Shown in pieces: positions 36,470 through 45,525 of a DNA stretch of 64,000 nucleotides. The stretch lies in contig NZ_KB905370.1 of the NCBI RefSeq assembly GCF_000378985.1, forward strand, positions 4,710,799 through 4,774,798, written 5' to 3'. The DNA comes from Ensifer sp. BR816 (GTDB lineage: Bacteria; Pseudomonadota; Alphaproteobacteria; Rhizobiales; Rhizobiaceae). Positions within the stretch are counted from its first letter, which is position 1. The number at the start of each line of letters is the position of its first letter. A program made the translations under genes and the position numbers. The notes under the pieces were generated by a model that searched no databases, had not been told where the DNA came from, and saw only the letters and a list, made by a program, of their open reading frames with translations.

Positions 36470-36492
36470 AGTGGTCAAATTGATTGTCCACT
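36470..36492. promoter_or_regulatory. candidate GntR operator, 23-base palindrome
   Basis: Arms agtgg-n-caa and ttg-n-ccact are exact inverted repeats, separated by a short at-rich centre. The site lies 58 bases upstream of the GntR-family start codon and contains the tGGT/TGGTC-type half-site geometry used by FadR-like regulators (spacing differs from the E. coli FadR site). Self-regulation is inferred. Confidence 0.6.
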
Positions 36493-36500
36493 CGAGTATG

Positions 36501-36590
36501 TTTCCTTGAATCGGAGTCGATTTAAGGAAGCATGCGGCAGTTCAAAGTGCTAAGCGACCTTTGCGCGTCTGATAGACGCGCAGCGCTGTA
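36501..36590 (+). repeat. palindromic intergenic repeat
   Basis: The unit contains 'gtcgatttaagga', 'cagttcaaagtgcta' and the hairpin gcgtctgatagacgc. Its reverse complement matches 56700-56806 closely. It lies between the GntR gene and the DUF3422 gene. Confidence 0.75.
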
Positions 36591-36698
36591 GGCGGCCGGG
36601 CGCTGACAAAAGTCAAACTGCGTCAATGCGTCCTGTTCAATTTGCGCCGTTGATTGATAAGAAAACGGTGATGGACGCGCGAGGGGGATGAAGCGCTC

Positions 36699-37973
36699 AT
36701 GGCGAAAGCAAGTTTTGGATTTCCAGCAGCGCCCCTGCGTGCCCAGGTGCTCGGCGAAGTTCATTCTCGGCCCTATGCGCTGGTGACGACGCCGCGCGTC
36801 ATCTTTCAGCTCGCCTTCATCACCGAGGGCGGCTCGATCGTCGACCATGCCGTCCTCTCCGAACTGTCGCGCTCGCGCGGCATCGCACCGCCCGGCCGCG
36901 ACGCCAATCACCACGCCATGCCCTGGGGACAGGGGACATTGCGCTGGGAGCGGCACACCGAGTTCTCCACCTATTTTTGGGATGCGCCGGCGCCAGAGCT
37001 GTTCGGCGGCGAAGTGCCGATCCATCCTTTTGGCGACGGCTTCTCTCCGCCCGGCCTGTTGATCGCCGGCATCCGTCTCGAAATCCGTCCGGATACGCCG
37101 GAAACGCGCGAGGCGATCAAGGCCTTCGATCCGACGAGCCTCTGTTACAGCGAAACGAAGAACGGCCAGGCGGTGCTCCTCACCGACTTCCGCCAGAACG
37201 GCGATGGGCTTACCCAGATTCTCATCATCGACCGCGGCATGACGGAAGCTGGAACCGGTGCGCTCGTGCAGCGCCTGCTCGACATCGAGACCTATCGCAC
37301 GCTGGCCATGTTGGGCCTGCCGCTGGCGCAATCGCTGTCGTCCGAAATCCGCCGGACCGAGGATGGCCTGACCGGCGTGACCCAGCGAATGAAGGCGAAC
37401 GTGCGCGAGGAGGCGGACGACCTCTTGGCGGAAATCACCCGCCTTGCCTCCGACCTCGAGGCCGGCGCCGCCTTGAGCCTCTATCGCTTCGGGGCGAGCC
37501 GCGCCTATTACGGCATCGTCCAGGAACGCATCCGCACGCTCTCGGAAATGCCGGTGCCCGGTTACGAGACGATCGGCACCTTTCTCGAACGCAGGCTGGC
37601 GCCGGCAATGCGTACCTGTCAGTCGATCGAGGAACGGCAGGCAAACCTGTCGCGCAAGCTTGCCCGCGCGACAGCGCTGCTCAGAAGCTGGATCGATGTC
37701 GAGCTCGAGCGGCAGAACGGCGCTCTGCTGAATTCGATGGATCGCCGGGCGAAACTGCAATTGCGGTTGCAGCAGACCGTCGAAGGCTTGTCGGTCGCCG
37801 CCATCTCTTACTACGTCGTCGGGCTGTTCGGTTATCTCGCCAAGGCCGTCAGCCACGAGATCCCGATCGACCCCGGAGTCCTGACCGGCCTTGCCGTCCC
37901 TTTCGCGGTTCTGGGCGTCTGGCTCATCGTCCGGCGCATCCGCCGCCATCACGAGGAAGCTGAGCATAAATAG
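36699..37973 (+). CDS. DUF3422 family membrane-anchored protein
   Basis: Predicted 424 residues. It begins MAKASFGFPAAPLRAQVLGE and shows DUF3422 segments: EVHSRPYALVTTPRVIFQLA, HTEFSTYFWDAPAPELFGG, and LPLAQSLSSEIRRTEDGL. A long helical central part may be coiled coil. Two hydrophobic segments near the C-terminus (AAISYYVVGLFGYLAKAVSH and GLAVPFAVLGVWLIVRRI) suggest a membrane anchor with most of the protein in the cytosol. Function is unknown. The gene stands alone. Confidence 0.87.
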   Translation: MAKASFGFPAAPLRAQVLGEVHSRPYALVTTPRVIFQLAFITEGGSIVDHAVLSELSRSRGIAPPGRDANHHAMPWGQGTLRWERHTEFSTYFWDAPAPELFGGEVPIHPFGDGFSPPGLLIAGIRLEIRPDTPETREAIKAFDPTSLCYSETKNGQAVLLTDFRQNGDGLTQILIIDRGMTEAGTGALVQRLLDIETYRTLAMLGLPLAQSLSSEIRRTEDGLTGVTQRMKANVREEADDLLAEITRLASDLEAGAALSLYRFGASRAYYGIVQERIRTLSEMPVPGYETIGTFLERRLAPAMRTCQSIEERQANLSRKLARATALLRSWIDVELERQNGALLNSMDRRAKLQLRLQQTVEGLSVAAISYYVVGLFGYLAKAVSHEIPIDPGVLTGLAVPFAVLGVWLIVRRIRRHHEEAEHK

Positions 37974-37995
37974 CGGCTGCTGACGTTTTCGTGGG

Positions 37996-38895
37996 TCATT
38001 GCTCCCAATAGGGGACGGGGCCGTAAAGTGCGGCGAGATAGTCGATGAACAGCCGCACCTTGGCTGGCAGGAATTGCCGGCTCGGATAGACCGCCGAGAG
38101 CGTCAGCTTGTGTGATCCTTCCCATTCCGGCAGCACCTGGACTAGCCGTCCGTCGCGCAATTCCGTGCCGATGTCCCAGGTTGAGCGGAGCGCAATGCCC
38201 GCCCCGGCGATCACGGCCTCGCGGATGATCTCCGACGAATTGGTAACCAGCGGCCCTTCCGGACGATAGGAAAGCGCGCCGCCCGGACCTTCCAGCTTCC
38301 AATTGTCGTTGTTGTGCGCCGGCAGGCAGATGTGGTCCGCGAGGTCACCGATCTCCTGCGGGGCGCCGTGAAGGGCGATGTAGCTCGGTGCGGCGCAGAG
38401 AAGGCGACGGACCGGCGTGAGCTTGCGGGCGACGAGGCTCGAATCGGTGAGTTCGCCGATCCGGATAGCGAGGTCGAAGCCGTCAGCGACGATGTCGCTG
38501 AATTCGTCGCTGAGCACGATGTGGAGCTTCAGATCCGGATGATCCTTCATGAAGCCGGTCAGGTGCGGCGCGATATGCATGCGGCCGAAGGAGGTCGGTG
38601 CCGTGATGCGCAGCGTTCCCTGAGCCTGCGACGAACGCCCCGAAGCGTAGGCCTCCGCCTCCTCTATGCCGGCGAGGACGCCGAGGACGCGGTCATAGAA
38701 GCCCTGTCCGGCTTCCGTCAGGGAGACCTGTCTCGTCGTACGTTGCAAAAGGCGCGTGCCGAGCCTCTCCTCGAGCCGCTTGACACGCTTGGAGATCACC
38801 GCCGCGGAGAGGCCGAGCGCGCGACCCGCCGCCGACATGCTGCCGCTGGAGACCACGCGCGCGAACACTTCGAGATCACCGAGATTTGTCATCAA
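37996..38895 (-). CDS. LysR-family regulator divergent from glcD
   Basis: Predicted 299 residues (an ATG one codon further in is equally possible). Helix-turn-helix: GSMSAAGRALGLSAAVISKR, then VKRLEERLGTRLLQRTTRQV. The effector domain opens GTLRITAPTSFGRMHIAPHL. The sequence is of the large LysR group often called DmlR/YafC-like. It is divergent from the glycolate oxidase genes across a 215-base gap, so it may regulate them, but LysR genes of this group are common and the link is positional only. Confidence 0.85.
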   Translation of the reverse strand: MMTNLGDLEVFARVVSSGSMSAAGRALGLSAAVISKRVKRLEERLGTRLLQRTTRQVSLTEAGQGFYDRVLGVLAGIEEAEAYASGRSSQAQGTLRITAPTSFGRMHIAPHLTGFMKDHPDLKLHIVLSDEFSDIVADGFDLAIRIGELTDSSLVARKLTPVRRLLCAAPSYIALHGAPQEIGDLADHICLPAHNNDNWKLEGPGGALSYRPEGPLVTNSSEIIREAVIAGAGIALRSTWDIGTELRDGRLVQVLPEWEGSHKLTLSAVYPSRQFLPAKVRLFIDYLAALYGPVPYWEQ

Positions 38896-39110
38896 TCCTG
38901 ACCATTTTTTCCGATAAGGAAAAGATGAATAGCAGTTGCCGAATGTCAGTCATAGTGCATTCGGCTTTCACAAAGTCGACAAGATGCTCTAAGATTCAGA
39001 GGCATAAACGTGATCGATTCTAAGAGCTTGGGACGCGGGGAAACGGGAAACCGCCTGTGCTTTTCCCCATTCCGCTCTGAAGCGCCATGGCGCATTGGTT
39101 GGAGGAGTTC

Positions 39111-40550
39111 ATGCCGGAGACGATCGGGTTTCTGAGGCCCAGGCAGGCCGTCCTCGACCGTCGGCGGGAGATTATCGCCGACCTTGCCGACCTGTTGCCT
39201 GAAGGCTGTCTGATCAGTGACGAGCGGGGGCTGAAGCCGTTCGAGACCGACGCATTTCTCGCCTATCGCCGCCTGCCGCTCGCGGTCGTCCTGCCGGAGA
39301 CGACCGAGCAGGTCGCCGCCGTCCTCAAATATTGCAGTCGCTACGGCATCCCAGTCGTGCCGCGCGGCGCAGGCACCTCGCTCTCCGGCGGCGCCATTCC
39401 TCAGGAGGACGCCATCGTCGTCGGTCTCTCGAAGATGTCGCGCATTCTCGATGTCGATCTTTTTAACCGGACGGCAACGGTTGAGGCGGGTGTCACCAAT
39501 CTCAACATTTCGGAAGCGGTGGGCGCCGACGGCTTTTTCTATGCGCCCGATCCGAGTTCGCAACTCGCCTGCACGATCGGCGGCAATATCGGCATGAATT
39601 CCGGCGGTGCCCATTGCCTCAAATACGGGGTGACGACCAACAACCTCCTGGGCGTCAAGATGGTACTCTTCGACGGAACGGTGATCGAGCTCGGCGGGAA
39701 GGCGCTCGATGCGCCCGGCTACGATCTGCTCGGTCTCGCCTGCGGCTCGGAAGGCCAGCTCGGCATCGTCACCGAGGCGACCGTCCGGCTGATCGCCAAG
39801 CCCGAAGGCGCCCGTCCGGTGTTGTTCGGCTTCGCCTCGTCGGAAGCGGCCGGTTCCTGCGTGGCCGATATCATCGGGTCGGGCATCATCCCGGTGGCGA
39901 TCGAATTCATGGACAGGCCGGCGATCGAGATCTGCGAGGCTTTTGCCCATGCCGGCTATCCGCTCGACGTCGAAGCCTTGCTCATTGTCGAGGTCGAAGG
40001 CTCCGAGGCGGAGATGGATGCGATGCTTCAAGGCATCATCGAGATCGCCCGGCGTCACGGCGTCGTGACGATCAAGGAATCGCAGTCGGCGCTGGAAGCG
40101 GCACTGATCTGGAAAGGCCGGAAATCCGCCTTCGGCGCCACCGGCCGGGTTGCGGATTACATCTGCATGGACGGCACGGTTCCGCTCAGCCAGCTGTCGC
40201 ATGTGTTGCGCAGGACCGGCGAGATCGTCGCGAGCTACGGGCTCCGTGTCGCCAATGTCTTCCATGCCGGCGACGGCAACATGCATCCGCTGATCCTCTA
40301 TGACATCAACGATCCCGCAGACGCCGCGCGCGCTGAAGCTGCCGGCAACGACATCCTGAAGCTCTGCGTCGAGGCGGGTGGCTGCCTGACTGGCGAGCAC
40401 GGGGTCGGCATCGAGAAGCGCGACCTGATGCACCATCAGTACGGCAAGGCCGATCTCGGCCAGCAGATGGCGGTGCGCGCCGCCTTCGATCCGCAATGGC
40501 TCTTGAATCCCTCGAAAGTGTTTCCGCTCGAAGGACGGCCCGCGGCATGA
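39111..40550 (+). CDS. glcD: glycolate oxidase FAD-linked subunit
   Basis: Predicted 479 residues from ATG 39111 with site ggaggag; the frame from 39087 lacks one. It carries an FAD-binding type 4 domain (residues 50-230) with VVPRGAGTSLSGGAIPQED and IGGNIGMNSGGAHCLKYGVT, then the FAD-linked oxidase C-terminal domain with VFHAGDGNMHPLILYD and LTGEHGVGIEKRDLM. It oxidises glycolate to glyoxylate and passes electrons through GlcF. It is the first gene of the glc cluster and overlaps glcE by four bases. Confidence 0.95.
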   Translation: MPETIGFLRPRQAVLDRRREIIADLADLLPEGCLISDERGLKPFETDAFLAYRRLPLAVVLPETTEQVAAVLKYCSRYGIPVVPRGAGTSLSGGAIPQEDAIVVGLSKMSRILDVDLFNRTATVEAGVTNLNISEAVGADGFFYAPDPSSQLACTIGGNIGMNSGGAHCLKYGVTTNNLLGVKMVLFDGTVIELGGKALDAPGYDLLGLACGSEGQLGIVTEATVRLIAKPEGARPVLFGFASSEAAGSCVADIIGSGIIPVAIEFMDRPAIEICEAFAHAGYPLDVEALLIVEVEGSEAEMDAMLQGIIEIARRHGVVTIKESQSALEAALIWKGRKSAFGATGRVADYICMDGTVPLSQLSHVLRRTGEIVASYGLRVANVFHAGDGNMHPLILYDINDPADAARAEAAGNDILKLCVEAGGCLTGEHGVGIEKRDLMHHQYGKADLGQQMAVRAAFDPQWLLNPSKVFPLEGRPAA

Positions 40551-41758
40551 TCGTCCATTTCGAACCGGCAAGCGAGGAGGGGATCGCCACCGTAGTGCGC
40601 TCCGCGGCGGCCGAGCGGGTCACGCTTGCCATCGTCGGCGGCGGGACACGTTCGGGACTCGGGAATCCGGTGCGGGCCGACCGAACGCTTTCGACGCGGC
40701 GTCTTTCGGGCATCGTCACCTACAACCCGGCGGAGATGACGATGAGCGCGCTTGCCGGGACGCCGCTCGCCGAGATCGAGGCGGCTCTCGCGGCCAATGG
40801 CCAGATGCTGTCTTTCGAACCGATGGATCATCGCCCGATTTTCGCGACGACCGGCGAGCCAACGATTGGCGGGGTCTTCGCAGCCAACGTCTCCGGCCCT
40901 CGCCGCTATGTCGCCGGTGCCGCCCGCGACAGCCTGCTCGGCGTGCGGTTCGTCAATGGCCGCGGCGAGGCAATCAAGGCCGGCGGTCGTGTCATGAAGA
41001 ACGTCACGGGGCTTGATCTCGTCAAGCTGATGGCGGGCTCCTACGGGACGCTCGGCATTCTGACGGAGGTCACGTTCAAGGTCCTGCCGGTTCCGCCGGC
41101 CGCCGCAACCGTCGTCGTCCCGGGTCTCAACGATGCGGAAGCAGCCGCGGTCATGGCCGAGGCGATGGCCCAGCCGGTGGAGGTATCGGGCGCCGCTCAT
41201 CTGCCCGAAAGCGTGCGAGGCCGCTTCATCGATGGCGCCCTGCCGGGGGGCGCGGCAACCGTGCTCAGGCTCGAAGGCCTGGCGGCGTCGGTAGAGATGC
41301 GCAGTGAAAAGCTCGTTGCGGCGCTGTCGCGCTTCGGCCCCGGATCGAAGCTCGACAGCGCAGAGACGAAAACCCTCTGGACCGAGATCCGCAACGTGAA
41401 GCCTTATGCAGACGGCACCGCAAGACCGTTGTGGCGCGTTTCCGCCGCGCCGTCCGCGGGCCACCAGCTCGTGGCGGCGCTGCGTCTTCAGACGGGCGTG
41501 GATGCATTCTACGATTGGCAGGGCGGTCTTGTCTGGCTGCGCATGGAGGCAGGCGCCGAGGCTGAACTGGTTCGCCGCTACGTGCGCGCCCTGGGTGGCG
41601 GCCATGCCACTCTTGTCCGCGCCGAGGGCGGAGCACGCGCCGGTATACCGGCCTTCGAGCCGCAGGCTCCGGCGGTGGCGCAACTCAGCGAACGTGTTCG
41701 CGCCGCGCTCGATCCGGCGGGGATCTTCAACCCGGGGCGGCTGGCGGCGGTCGCCTGA
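40547..41758 (+). CDS. glcE: glycolate oxidase FAD-binding subunit
   Basis: Predicted 403 residues; ATG overlaps the glcD stop (ATGA). It is a second FAD-type-4 domain protein: AIVGGGTRSGLGNPVRADRT, IGGVFAANVSGPRRYVAGAA, and GGRVMKNVTGLDLVKLMAGS followed by YGTLGILTEVTFKVLP. GlcE is required with GlcD and GlcF for glycolate dehydrogenase activity in bacteria. The C-terminus has the typical FNPGRL ending. Confidence 0.94.
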   Translation: MIVHFEPASEEGIATVVRSAAAERVTLAIVGGGTRSGLGNPVRADRTLSTRRLSGIVTYNPAEMTMSALAGTPLAEIEAALAANGQMLSFEPMDHRPIFATTGEPTIGGVFAANVSGPRRYVAGAARDSLLGVRFVNGRGEAIKAGGRVMKNVTGLDLVKLMAGSYGTLGILTEVTFKVLPVPPAAATVVVPGLNDAEAAAVMAEAMAQPVEVSGAAHLPESVRGRFIDGALPGGAATVLRLEGLAASVEMRSEKLVAALSRFGPGSKLDSAETKTLWTEIRNVKPYADGTARPLWRVSAAPSAGHQLVAALRLQTGVDAFYDWQGGLVWLRMEAGAEAELVRRYVRALGGGHATLVRAEGGARAGIPAFEPQAPAVAQLSERVRAALDPAGIFNPGRLAAVA

Positions 41759-41809
41759 CTGGAGTCGGATGCCGCGGCAAGTCGTGCCGACACGCGAAAG
41801 GAGAACTCG

Positions 41810-42190
41810 ATGTCCGATCCTGGTCCGCAGACGCCGCCTTCCCGTGACACCGATCGCTGGTTGGAGCCGGGCAAGGTCAACATCCAGATCATCTACCTGC
41901 TCTACCTGATCGGCTTCGCGATCGGCGTCACCGTACTCGTCGGCATCGTTCTCGCCTATCTCAACCGCGACAAGGCCGAAGGCTGGGCAAGGACGCACTA
42001 CACCTGGGCGATCCGCACTTTTTGGATCGCCTTGCTGTTCGGCGTCATTTCGGCGCTTCTGTCGGTGGTGCTCATCGGCGTGCTCGGATTCGTCGCGACG
42101 GCGGTCTGGATCGTCGTGCGCTGCGTCATCGGGCTCCAGAAGGCGGCCCGCGAGGAGCCGATCACCGATCCCGAAAGCTGGCTGGCCTAG
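41810..42190 (+). CDS. DUF4870-like small membrane protein within the glc cluster
   Basis: Predicted 126 residues with three hydrophobic helices: about 25-48 (IQIIYLLYLIGFAIGVTVLV), 67-88 (IRTFWIALLFGVISALLSVV) and an adjoining third to about 108. RTHYTWAIRTFW is a DUF4870 hallmark. Site aaaggaga precedes the ATG. It lies between glcE and glcF on the same strand with short gaps, so it is probably co-transcribed. Its role in glycolate oxidation is unknown; it might anchor the complex to the membrane. Confidence 0.83.
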   Translation: MSDPGPQTPPSRDTDRWLEPGKVNIQIIYLLYLIGFAIGVTVLVGIVLAYLNRDKAEGWARTHYTWAIRTFWIALLFGVISALLSVVLIGVLGFVATAVWIVVRCVIGLQKAAREEPITDPESWLA

Positions 42191-42230
42191 AACGGAGCCG
42201 CCGCCTCGCGTAATGAATTGGAGTATCCGG

Positions 42231-43526
42231 TTGCAGACCAATTTCACCCCAGAACAACTTGCCGACCCGCATGTCGCCGAATCGGAAAAGATCCTGCGCA
42301 AATGCGTCCATTGCGGCTTCTGCACCGCCACCTGTCCGACCTATGTGCTGCTCGGCGACGAGCTCGACAGTCCGCGCGGGCGGATCTACCTCATCAAGGA
42401 TATGCTCGAAAATGGCCGCGCCGCCGATACCGAAACCGTCACGCATATCGACCGGTGTCTCTCCTGTCTTTCCTGCATGACCACCTGCCCGTCGGGCGTC
42501 GACTACATGCATCTCGTCGATCACGCCCGTATCCACATCGAGAAAACCTACAAGCGGCCGCTCAAGGATCGTTTCGCGCGCTCCGTCATCGCCGCGACCT
42601 TGCCCTCTTCCTCGCGCTTCCGGCTGGCGCTGCGGGCGGCCGGGCTTGCCCGCCCGTTTGCGGGCTTGCTGAAGCGAATTCCGGGGCTCAGCACCTTCGG
42701 CGTCATGCTCGATCTCGCACCGCGCGCGGTGCCGCCGGCATCGGCGGCGGTCAGACCGGCCGTTTATGCGGCAAAGGGCACGCCGCGTGGCCGTGTGGCG
42801 CTACTCGCAGGCTGCGCCCAGCCGGTTCTGAGACCGGAGATCAACGAGGCGACCATCCGGCTCCTCACCGGGCAGGGGGTCGAGGTCGTCGTTTCGGCGG
42901 GCGAGGGCTGTTGCGGCGCGCTGGTGCATCACATGGGACGCGAGGAGCAGGCGCTCGCCGCCGCCAGGCGCAACGTCGATGTCTGGCTGAAGGCCGCCGA
43001 GGAGGACGGCCTCGACGCGATCGTCATCACCGCGTCCGGCTGCGGCACGACGATCAAGGACTACGGCCATATGCTGCGGCTGGATCCGGCCTATGCCGAG
43101 AAAGCGGCGAGAGTTTCCGCCCTGGCGAAAGACATAACCGAATATCTTTCGGAGCTGGAATTGCCGGAACAGGGCGCGCGCGGCCTCACCGTCGCCTATC
43201 ATTCCGCCTGCTCGATGCAGCACGGGCAGAAGATCACCCTGGCGCCGAAGCAGCTTCTGAAACGGGCGGGCTTCGCGGTTCGCGAGCCGGCGGAAGGGCA
43301 CCTCTGCTGCGGCTCGGCCGGGACCTACAACATCCTGCAGCCCGAGATTTCGGCGAAACTCAAGGCGCGCAAGGTGAGGAACATCGAGGCAACCAAGCCG
43401 AACGTCATCGCCACCGGCAATATCGGCTGCATCACCCAGATCGCGAGCGGCACGAACATCCCGATCCTGCACACTGTCGAGTTGCTCGATTGGGCCTATG
43501 GGGGTCCGAGACCTGCCGGGATTTGA
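42231..43526 (+). CDS. glcF: glycolate oxidase iron-sulfur subunit
   Basis: Predicted 431 residues from TTG 42231, chosen because ggag lies seven bases upstream and the resulting MQTNFTPEQLADPHVAESEK matches the usual GlcF N-terminus; an ATG at 42213 in the same frame has no site. Two 4Fe-4S motifs are present: CVHCGFCTATCPTYVL and CLSCLSCMTTCPSGVDY. Two CCG domains follow, with EGCCGALVHHMG, YHSACSMQHGQ and GHLCCGSAGTYNIL. It carries electrons from GlcD/E to the quinone pool. Confidence 0.94.
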   Translation: MQTNFTPEQLADPHVAESEKILRKCVHCGFCTATCPTYVLLGDELDSPRGRIYLIKDMLENGRAADTETVTHIDRCLSCLSCMTTCPSGVDYMHLVDHARIHIEKTYKRPLKDRFARSVIAATLPSSSRFRLALRAAGLARPFAGLLKRIPGLSTFGVMLDLAPRAVPPASAAVRPAVYAAKGTPRGRVALLAGCAQPVLRPEINEATIRLLTGQGVEVVVSAGEGCCGALVHHMGREEQALAAARRNVDVWLKAAEEDGLDAIVITASGCGTTIKDYGHMLRLDPAYAEKAARVSALAKDITEYLSELELPEQGARGLTVAYHSACSMQHGQKITLAPKQLLKRAGFAVREPAEGHLCCGSAGTYNILQPEISAKLKARKVRNIEATKPNVIATGNIGCITQIASGTNIPILHTVELLDWAYGGPRPAGI

Positions 43527-43534
43527 GCGGTGGC

Positions 43535-43650
43535 GGTTGCCACCTCATCCGCCTGCCGGCACCTTCTCCCCGCAAGCGGGGCGAAGGGACACGCGGCGCT
43601 GCCTCGGTCCCTCTCCCCGTCAGGACGGGGAGAGGCCTAGGGTGAGGGGC
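43535..43650. repeat. intergenic hairpin repeat after glcF
   Basis: Two hairpins occur in a row: cttctccccgc/gcggggcgaag near 43563-43586, and a perfect 11-base-pair one, ctctccccgtc (43611-43621) with gacggggagag (43624-43634). This fits rhizobial intergenic mosaic elements. It lies between convergent genes and could also end transcription from either side. Confidence 0.65.
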
Positions 43651-43665
43651 AAATCTCCCGACGCG

Positions 43666-44361
43666 TCAGCCGCCGAAAATCTGGCGGAAGATATCGACGC
43701 CGCGGTCGTCGAAGCTGACGTCGCCGGCCTTGTTGCCCGGACCGATGACGATCACCTTGGTGCCGATCGAGGCGCGATCATAGAGATGCTCGACGTCCTC
43801 GTTCATCATCCGGATGCAGCCGGACGACATGTTCTGGCCGATCGTCCAGGGCTGGTTCGTCCCGTGGATGCGGAAGATCGTGTCGCGGCCGCCCTTGTAG
43901 AGATATAGCGCGCGGGCGCCGAGCGGATTGTCGATGCCGCCTTCCTGCGTCATCGGTAGGATGCGTCCCTTGGCTGCTTCGCGCACGCGCATCTCCGCCG
44001 GTGGCGTCCAGGCCGGCCACTCGGCCTTGCGGCCCACCTTGACCACGCCGGACCAGCCGAAGCCCTCGCGGCCGACGCCGATACCATAGCGTGTCGCGCG
44101 GTTCGGGCCGTCGATGTAGTAGAGATACTTGTTGTTGGTATCGACAATCACCGTGCCGGGCGCCTCGTTGGTGCGGAACCGTACCTTGGTGCGCCAATAT
44201 CTCTGCGGCGGCTTCTTAGGCTGGGCAGCCAGAACGACATCGGAGCGCTTGACCTTGGCGCCGGCAATGTCGGCCGGCGTGAAGGCGGACGCGTTTGCGG
44301 CAATGAGAAAAGCAGCGGCCGCGACGGTGAGCGCGGCCAGCCGGGTGGCATGAAGTCTCAT
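43666..44361 (-). CDS. L,D-transpeptidase (YkuD domain), copy 1
   Basis: Predicted 231 residues with a signal peptide (MRLHATRLAALTVAAAAFLI, cleavage near ANASA-FT). The YkuD catalytic domain spans about residues 65-215: GTVIVDTNNKYLYYIDGPNR, then FRIHGTNQPWTIGQNMSSGC with the nucleophile cysteine and IRM following. It forms or modifies 3-3 peptidoglycan cross-links or attaches proteins to peptidoglycan in the periplasm. A second, similar gene follows upstream on the same strand. Confidence 0.9.
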   Translation of the reverse strand: MRLHATRLAALTVAAAAFLIAANASAFTPADIAGAKVKRSDVVLAAQPKKPPQRYWRTKVRFRTNEAPGTVIVDTNNKYLYYIDGPNRATRYGIGVGREGFGWSGVVKVGRKAEWPAWTPPAEMRVREAAKGRILPMTQEGGIDNPLGARALYLYKGGRDTIFRIHGTNQPWTIGQNMSSGCIRMMNEDVEHLYDRASIGTKVIVIGPGNKAGDVSFDDRGVDIFRQIFGG

Positions 44362-44555
44362 TTATGATTCCCTCTGAACCCTCGTTGCGGGCAAGCTATG
44401 CAAAATAAACCCAAGTGCAAGCCCGTGATACATCCTGTAGAACAAGGTGAGGGTCGGAACTTGTATCGTAGGGAACGGCTGTTGCTGTTTGAACACGATC
44501 CGGCAAGAGAAAAATCCAGTTTTAACGGGAATGTATTCTACTTGGCGGAGTGTCG

Positions 44556-45302
44556 CTAGATCACGATAACCTTGGTGCCGACTTTGACGCGCTCGTAAAG
44601 ATCGACGACATCCTCGTTGCGCATGCGGATGCACCCGGACGACACGCCATAGCCAATCGTCCAGGGCGCGTTGGTGCCGTGGATGCGATAGAGCGTCGAG
44701 CCGAGATACATGGCGCGGGCGCCGAGCGGGTTCTGAGGGCCGCCGTCCATGCGGTCCGGCAGATAATGACCCTTGGCCGCTTCGCGCGCGATCATCTCCT
44801 CAGGCGGAGTCCAGTTCGGCCATTCGGCCTTCCGCGTGATCTTGTGTTCGCCGGCCCATTCGAAGCCCGGCTTGCCGACGCCGACACCGTAGCGCCGTGC
44901 CTGTCCGTCGCCCGTCACGAGATAAAGGAAACGGTTGTTCGTGTCGATGACGATCGTGCCGGCCTTCTCGCCCGTGTCGTAGGCCACCATCTGTGGCAGG
45001 AATTGCGGGTCGAACGGCGTCTTCGCCGGTCGTTGTGCACGTGCGGCGGCAGGCTGTACGGCCGCCGTTTCCAGTCGACGCTTCAACGGACGGGGTTCCG
45101 CCTGTTTTCGGGTGGCGGCCGAGGCTTGCGGCCGATAGACGGCCGGGCGAACCCCTTCGCCGGTGAGTTGCATCACCCAGGGAGCGGTGAGATCCGGGCT
45201 GACGATGACCGGCGGCCGGTTCTGGTATCTATCCCGAGCGCCGGCGCCGGCGGGCAGGGTTGAGACAAGGCACGTGGCAAGCAAAAGGAACTTCTTCAAC
45301 AT
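44556..45302 (-). CDS. L,D-transpeptidase (YkuD domain), copy 2
   Basis: Predicted 248 residues with a signal peptide ending near PAGAGARD. A linker rich in arginine, proline and alanine (residues 25-95) precedes the YkuD domain: GTIVIDTNNRFLYLVTGDGQ and YRIHGTNAPWTIGYGVSSGC with the nucleophile cysteine. The catalytic domain is closely similar to that of the neighbour at 43666-44361, suggesting tandem duplication followed by divergence of the N-terminal parts. The C-terminus ends right after the domain. Confidence 0.9.
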   Translation of the reverse strand: MLKKFLLLATCLVSTLPAGAGARDRYQNRPPVIVSPDLTAPWVMQLTGEGVRPAVYRPQASAATRKQAEPRPLKRRLETAAVQPAAARAQRPAKTPFDPQFLPQMVAYDTGEKAGTIVIDTNNRFLYLVTGDGQARRYGVGVGKPGFEWAGEHKITRKAEWPNWTPPEEMIAREAAKGHYLPDRMDGGPQNPLGARAMYLGSTLYRIHGTNAPWTIGYGVSSGCIRMRNEDVVDLYERVKVGTKVIVI

Positions 45303-45525
45303 CGGACGGACTCGCTACCTTACGCCGAACAATTTCACGTGCAGCGCGGCGGCTGCACATCGGAATGGCGCGATGCTCGCATTCCTCCGCCACCGAATGG
45401 TAAACGCAGCTTCGCTAAAAGGCCGCGATGTGGATAAAGCTTTGGGTAGGGTTATTCCCCGCTTTATGAATCTGGTATGCAAATGGTAAACGGAACAAAA
45501 GAGAAACAATGGTAAGAGGGCGGCG

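Noticed and set aside
40436..42331. 631-codon open frame antisense to glcE and its neighbour
   Set aside because: It spans several real genes on the other strand and has no domain.
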